Part shown: positions 5,851 to 9,133 of the stretch, in pieces | Numbering within the stretch: the stretch's first letter is position 1 | Layout: each line of letters begins with the position of its first letter | NCBI GenBank assembly: GCA_937898265.1 | Contig: CALEJM010000285.1 | Location: 1 to 9,133 of the forward strand | Direction: 5' to 3' | From: an uncultured Porphyromonadaceae bacterium | GTDB lineage: Bacteria; Bacteroidota; Bacteroidia; Bacteroidales; Paludibacteraceae | Length of the DNA: 9,133 nucleotides | Program-made: the position numbers and the translations under genes | Notes under the pieces: generated by a model | Database searches by the model: none | What the model was told of the DNA's origin: nothing | The model's input: only the letters and a program-made list of their open reading frames with translations

Positions 5851-7102
5851 TGCTATACGATATACCGTCTGTATGGTCTTGGGACTGATGCTCAGTCTCC
5901 CACTCTTTGGCCATTCGACGCTTAAGCATGAGGTCGACGCCCCGAAATGTGTTCACATGCACAAGAACAAACTCGAGGTCTACAACCACAGCAAGAACCT
6001 CCGACTCTTCTACCAAAAGCTTGACTCGCTGCTGCTCTACAAGGGCAAGGGGGTGAACATCGTACACATCGGAGGCTCACACGTTCAAGCAGATGCCCTC
6101 ACCCACACATTCCGTATGGATATGGCACATCTGAACTACGACATCACTGGTTCGCGTGGACTGATATTCCCCTATTACCTCGGCAAGACCACCCGACCAG
6201 GCTCCTACCGCATGCGCCCTATCGGCAACTGGGATGCCTTCTCTTCCAACGTGAAATACAATCTACCCGACGAGCCTCACGGCATGAGCGGCATGGTGGC
6301 TGTGACGAAAGAAGATAACAGCGGTCTGACGCTCCGACTCAACACCGACTCTACCAACACCTGGCAGATGAAACGTCTGGTGATTCTTGGACGCGCCACC
6401 GACTCTTCTGTAAGGGTCTACACCGTACTCAACCGCGACACTATCTGGGCTAAACACGATACAGAAAAACAGACCTACACGTTGAACTTCCCAACGTATA
6501 CCGACTCTGTGGCTATCTTCTTCCGCATCCCAGAAGAGAAGCAATTCGTTCTCTCCGGTCTACTCCCTATCTCACCGAAACGTAGCATCACGGTTCATTC
6601 TATGGGTGTGAACGGTGCGGCGCTGACCTCATGGCTGAAATGCTCTGCTTTTGAGAACGAGGTCAAGATGATTTCGCCCGATTTGGTAATCTTCGGCGTA
6701 GGCGTCAACGATGCCAACGTGCCCGCTGCCAACTTCAACCCAGAGGTTTACAAGGCGCGCTACCGTGAGTTGATGGCTCGTTTCAAAGCTGCCAACCCCA
6801 ACGTAGCTTTTATCTTCATCACCAACAACGATTGCTACAAGAATATTCCTAAGACCAAGAAAGGAACCAACCCCAACACCGCCAAGGTGCAGAAAGCAAT
6901 GCACGAACTGGCTAAGGAAGAGGGTTGTGCCGTCTGGGATTTGTATGAGATAATGGGTGGATATGGCTCTTCGTCAGCTTGGGTCAAAGCAGAACTGATG
7001 CGCTCCGACCACATCCACTTCACCGCAGAAGGCTACCACCTCCTCGGACACCTTTTGTTTAACGCTTTGATGGAGAACTACGCTTCATACACCAAGAAAT
7101 AA
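5837..7102 (+). CDS. secreted SGNH/GDSL-family hydrolase or O-acyltransferase partner
   Basis: A 421-residue protein with a signal-peptide-like start (charged KRNSAIR, then hydrophobic residues about 9-25), so it is probably periplasmic or surface-located. SGNH signatures: block I VHIGGSHVQAD at 76-86 (candidate nucleophile Ser81; Gly replaces the usual Asp of GDS), block III FGVGVND at 286-292 (Asn291), and block V SDHIHFTAEGY at 390-400 (Asp391, His394). A beta-rich stretch separates blocks I and III, as in the upstream paralogue, and WDLYEIMGG at 367-375 is shared with it. The frame is open back to 5798, but ATG 5837 sits directly before the signal sequence and overlaps the upstream stop by 14 bp (ATGAAAAGAAATAG), an arrangement typical of translational coupling. 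The gene ends 6 bp before the MBOAT gene. The likely role is transfer or removal of acyl groups on an envelope glycan; the substrate is unknown. Confidence 0.85.
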   Translation: MKRNSAIRYTVCMVLGLMLSLPLFGHSTLKHEVDAPKCVHMHKNKLEVYNHSKNLRLFYQKLDSLLLYKGKGVNIVHIGGSHVQADALTHTFRMDMAHLNYDITGSRGLIFPYYLGKTTRPGSYRMRPIGNWDAFSSNVKYNLPDEPHGMSGMVAVTKEDNSGLTLRLNTDSTNTWQMKRLVILGRATDSSVRVYTVLNRDTIWAKHDTEKQTYTLNFPTYTDSVAIFFRIPEEKQFVLSGLLPISPKRSITVHSMGVNGAALTSWLKCSAFENEVKMISPDLVIFGVGVNDANVPAANFNPEVYKARYRELMARFKAANPNVAFIFITNNDCYKNIPKTKKGTNPNTAKVQKAMHELAKEEGCAVWDLYEIMGGYGSSSAWVKAELMRSDHIHFTAEGYHLLGHLLFNALMENYASYTKK

Positions 7103-7108
7103 CGCGCC

Positions 7109-9040
7109 ATGGCAAACTCTCTTCTTCTCGCCTCTTTAGGCAATATCGCTGAGACATTGGGCGCGTTCTTCGGCTCAATCTTCGCCTTCGACGAAAATTC
7201 GCCACTCCTCTTCACCCAGTTCTATTTCTGGGCGTTCTTTGCCATCGTATTCGCAATCTTCTCGTTGCTTCACAGCAAACGACTGCTCCGCAATGCGTTC
7301 CTCTGTTTCGTCAGTTGGTTTTTCTATTATAAGACCAGTGGCTTGTCGCTGCTGATTTTGGCGTTCGTCACCTGTTCCGACTTCCTGATTGCCAAGCGCA
7401 TCTACAAGGCCTCAACGCAGACACGCAAGAAACTCTGGGTGGCATTGAGTCTTGTCTTGGACCTCGGACTGCTCTGCTATTTCAAATACGCCTATTTCTT
7501 CACCGACTTTGTCAACACCCTCTTCGGACTGAATTGTCGCGTGTTCGACCTCTTTGCCTGGGTGGGCAACGGTTTCTCTACCTCGGGCGGATTCAGCGTC
7601 GACAAGATTGTGTTGCCTGTGGGCATCTCGTTCTATACGTTCCAAGTGATTAGCTATGTGATGGATGTCTATCGAGGCGATGTAAAGAAACCGGTGGAGA
7701 ATATCCTCGACTTCGGTTTCTACGTCAGCTTCTTCCCACAGTTGGTGGCTGGTCCTATCGTTCGTGCAAGCAACTTCATTCCACAACTCTACAAACCGTT
7801 CTTCCTCAGTCGGAGACAGATGGGTATTGCCGTGTTCTGGATTCTCAACGGCTTGATCAAGAAGATTGTGTTGAGCGACTATATCGCAGTCAATTTCGTG
7901 GACCGCGTGTTCGACAACCCTCTGCTCTTCACCGGCTTTGAAAACCTGATGGCGCTGTTCTGCTACTCACTGCAAGTGTACGCCGACTTCTCTGGTTACA
8001 CTGATATTGCCATCGGTGTAGCGATGTTGATGGGTTTCTATCTGCCCAAGAACTTCGACTCGCCATACAAGGCGCAGAACCCGCAGGAGTTCTGGCGTCG
8101 TTGGCATATGTCCCTCTCGCGTTGGCTCAAGACCTACCTCTATATCCCTTTGGGAGGTAACCGCAACGCCACCTTCGGCACTTATTTCTGGATTGCCCTT
8201 ATTGCTTTTGTAGCCCTCGTGTTAACGGGCAGTTGGGTAGCAACGATCGTGATTGTGGCATTAGCCGCTATCGTAACCGTTGTGGCTCTTGTCCGTCCCG
8301 AACATCGCAAGCTGCTTTATACCAACCTCAACTCGTTTATCACCATGCTTCTCGGTGGTTTATGGCACGGAGCGAGTTGGAACTTTATGATTTGGGGAGG
8401 TTTGAACGGAATAGGTATGATCATCAATAAGTTCTGGCGCGTCATGACTTGGCATGTTCGGATGGGAGTGATGACGGCTATCACCGTCGGTCTTGTCATT
8501 GGGCACCATTACTACCCTGCCCCGCTCATGAACTTAGCTTATGTCTGGTTCCTCATCCTCTGGGTCGGCACCGCCATTCGGTATATCTACTATTTACTAA
8601 CTCAACTTTCAACTAACAAACTAAACGGCTTCTTTCAACTATCCACTTTCAACTTTCAACTCGGCAAAGCCTGGTCCATCGCCCAAACCTTTGCCTTTAT
8701 CTCTTTCACGCGTCTTTTCTTCCGTTCGAGCAGTAACTTAGACCCTGCCTTAGAGAACGAGCAATCGTGGGCAACGGCGAAGCAGATGGTAGGTCAGATT
8801 GGTGGTGCGTGGAATAGCAGTATCATCCCTGATTTCTTGTGGGAGTATCGTTATGTGATGATTCTGTTTGTAGTGGGTATGATTATTCACTGGTTACCGG
8901 AGCGTTGGAAGCGTTGGTATCGGTTGAACTTTGCGATGTTGCCGATATGGGTAATCGGAATAGCCGTAGTGGTAGCGGTAGCGATCATGTACCAGTTCAT
9001 GTCCGCCGAGCAGCAACCCTTCATCTACTTCCAGTTCTAA
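7109..9040 (+). CDS. MBOAT-family membrane O-acyltransferase (AlgI/DltB-like)
   Basis: A 643-residue polytopic inner-membrane protein. The MBOAT core is plain: PVGISFYTFQ, FFPQLVAGPI, YADFSGYTDIAIG, then EFWRRWHMSLSRWLKTYLYI (His333 in RRWH), PLGGNR ending at 352, and LLGGLWHGASWNF with the near-invariant catalytic His420. By analogy with AlgI and PatA it would pass an acetyl or other acyl group from a cytoplasmic donor to an extracytoplasmic acceptor, probably with the SGNH protein(s) encoded just upstream. Two oddities: about 68 residues, including two hydrophobic segments (roughly 359-375 and 379-395), separate GGNR from the catalytic-His motif, more than in AlgI; and residues 498-518 are encoded by G-poor CTTTCAACT repeats of intergenic type. 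The ATG follows the previous stop by 6 bp, and a terminator lies 12 bp after the TAA. Confidence 0.95.
   Translation: MANSLLLASLGNIAETLGAFFGSIFAFDENSPLLFTQFYFWAFFAIVFAIFSLLHSKRLLRNAFLCFVSWFFYYKTSGLSLLILAFVTCSDFLIAKRIYKASTQTRKKLWVALSLVLDLGLLCYFKYAYFFTDFVNTLFGLNCRVFDLFAWVGNGFSTSGGFSVDKIVLPVGISFYTFQVISYVMDVYRGDVKKPVENILDFGFYVSFFPQLVAGPIVRASNFIPQLYKPFFLSRRQMGIAVFWILNGLIKKIVLSDYIAVNFVDRVFDNPLLFTGFENLMALFCYSLQVYADFSGYTDIAIGVAMLMGFYLPKNFDSPYKAQNPQEFWRRWHMSLSRWLKTYLYIPLGGNRNATFGTYFWIALIAFVALVLTGSWVATIVIVALAAIVTVVALVRPEHRKLLYTNLNSFITMLLGGLWHGASWNFMIWGGLNGIGMIINKFWRVMTWHVRMGVMTAITVGLVIGHHYYPAPLMNLAYVWFLILWVGTAIRYIYYLLTQLSTNKLNGFFQLSTFNFQLGKAWSIAQTFAFISFTRLFFRSSSNLDPALENEQSWATAKQMVGQIGGAWNSSIIPDFLWEYRYVMILFVVGMIIHWLPERWKRWYRLNFAMLPIWVIGIAVVVAVAIMYQFMSAEQQPFIYFQF
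8603..8661. repeat. CTTTCAACT-type repeats inside the MBOAT gene
   Basis: CAACTTTCAACT (8603-8614), CTTTCAACT (8632-8640) and CTTTCAACTTTCAACT (8646-8661) lie in a stretch with almost no G on the plus strand. They are read in frame as residues about 498-518 of the MBOAT protein (TQLSTNKLNGFF, then QLSTFNFQL), between two hydrophobic segments and just before GKAWSIAQTFAFIS, where ordinary MBOAT sequence resumes. Composition and motif differ from the surrounding gene. Confidence 0.65.
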
Positions 9041-9052
9041 CCTGTCCTTTCT

Positions 9053-9080
9053 CGGCGAAAGTCTTTCGCCGTATTCTTTT
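9053..9080 (+). terminator. intrinsic terminator of the SGNH/MBOAT operon
   Basis: A perfect inverted repeat, CGGCGAAA (9053-9060) and TTTCGCCG (9064-9071) around a three-base loop GTC, is followed by the T-rich TATTCTTTT. It lies 12 bp after the MBOAT stop codon and marks the end of the three-gene transcription unit. Confidence 0.85.
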
Positions 9081-9086
9081 ATCGGT

Positions 9087-9125
9087 GTGCGCGGACGCAC
9101 CTCCTCCGCTCGTCGGGCCGTCCCG
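9087..9125. repeat. two GC-rich hairpins at the window edge
   Basis: Right after the terminator the sequence turns GC-rich. GTGCG (9087-9091) pairs with CGCAC (9096-9100) around CGGA, and CGGG (9114-9117) pairs with CCCG (9122-9125) around CCGT. The 50-base edge may be the start of a dispersed GC-rich repeat or of another transcription unit. Too little is visible to decide. Confidence 0.4.
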
Positions 9126-9133
9126 TCGTCCCT

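Overview
The window looks like a chromosomal segment from a Bacteroidota genome, most likely a Prevotellaceae or related Bacteroidales lineage. The reasons are a promoter matching the Bacteroidota consensus (TTTG, about 20 bp, TAnnTTTG), genes without strong Shine-Dalgarno sequences, a kinase/RapZ-C fusion gene typical of this phylum, and an SGNH-hydrolase plus MBOAT locus of the Bacteroidota type. The assignment is inferred from sequence character, not from a database search.

Layout. (1) Positions 38-2179, minus strand: a two-gene operon coding for an AmgK-like sugar kinase fused to a RapZ C-terminal domain, followed by a MurU-like sugar-1-phosphate nucleotidyltransferase. Together they look like an anomeric kinase and uridylyltransferase pair for recycling cell-wall amino sugars. 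(2) Positions 2180-2372: a divergent intergenic region with a clear plus-strand promoter and a weaker overlapping minus-strand one. (3) Positions 2373-3773, plus strand: a stand-alone superfamily 1B (RecD/Pif1-like) DNA helicase. (4) Positions 3774-4284: 511 bp without a confident gene but full of repeats: two 9-bp-period arrays (core TTCGAA), a 42-bp tandem repeat (three full copies plus a partial), and a strong GC-rich palindrome. (5) Positions 4285-9040, plus strand: a tight three-gene group of two SGNH/GDSL-type secreted hydrolases or acyltransferases and a polytopic MBOAT O-acyltransferase, closed by a strong hairpin terminator at 9053-9080.

How the genes work together. The MBOAT protein would move an acyl (probably acetyl) group across the inner membrane, and the envelope-located SGNH proteins would transfer it to, or remove it from, an extracytoplasmic glycan, by analogy with AlgI/AlgJ/AlgX or PatA/PatB. 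The substrate cannot be read from the window. The first SGNH gene is broken by a single in-frame TAA at 5383-5385 with no frameshift. The stop separates the catalytic Ser (upstream) from the Asp-x-x-His (downstream), so the gene is a pseudogene, a sequencing error, or a readthrough case.

Main points of interest: the in-frame stop in the first SGNH gene; the repeat-packed 3774-4284 interval, with an 18-bp near-identical direct repeat on both sides of the 42-bp array; an in-frame stretch of intergenic-type CTTTCAACT repeats inside the MBOAT gene; and the kinase/RapZ-C fusion. I see no tRNA, rRNA, CRISPR array, IS element or phage gene.
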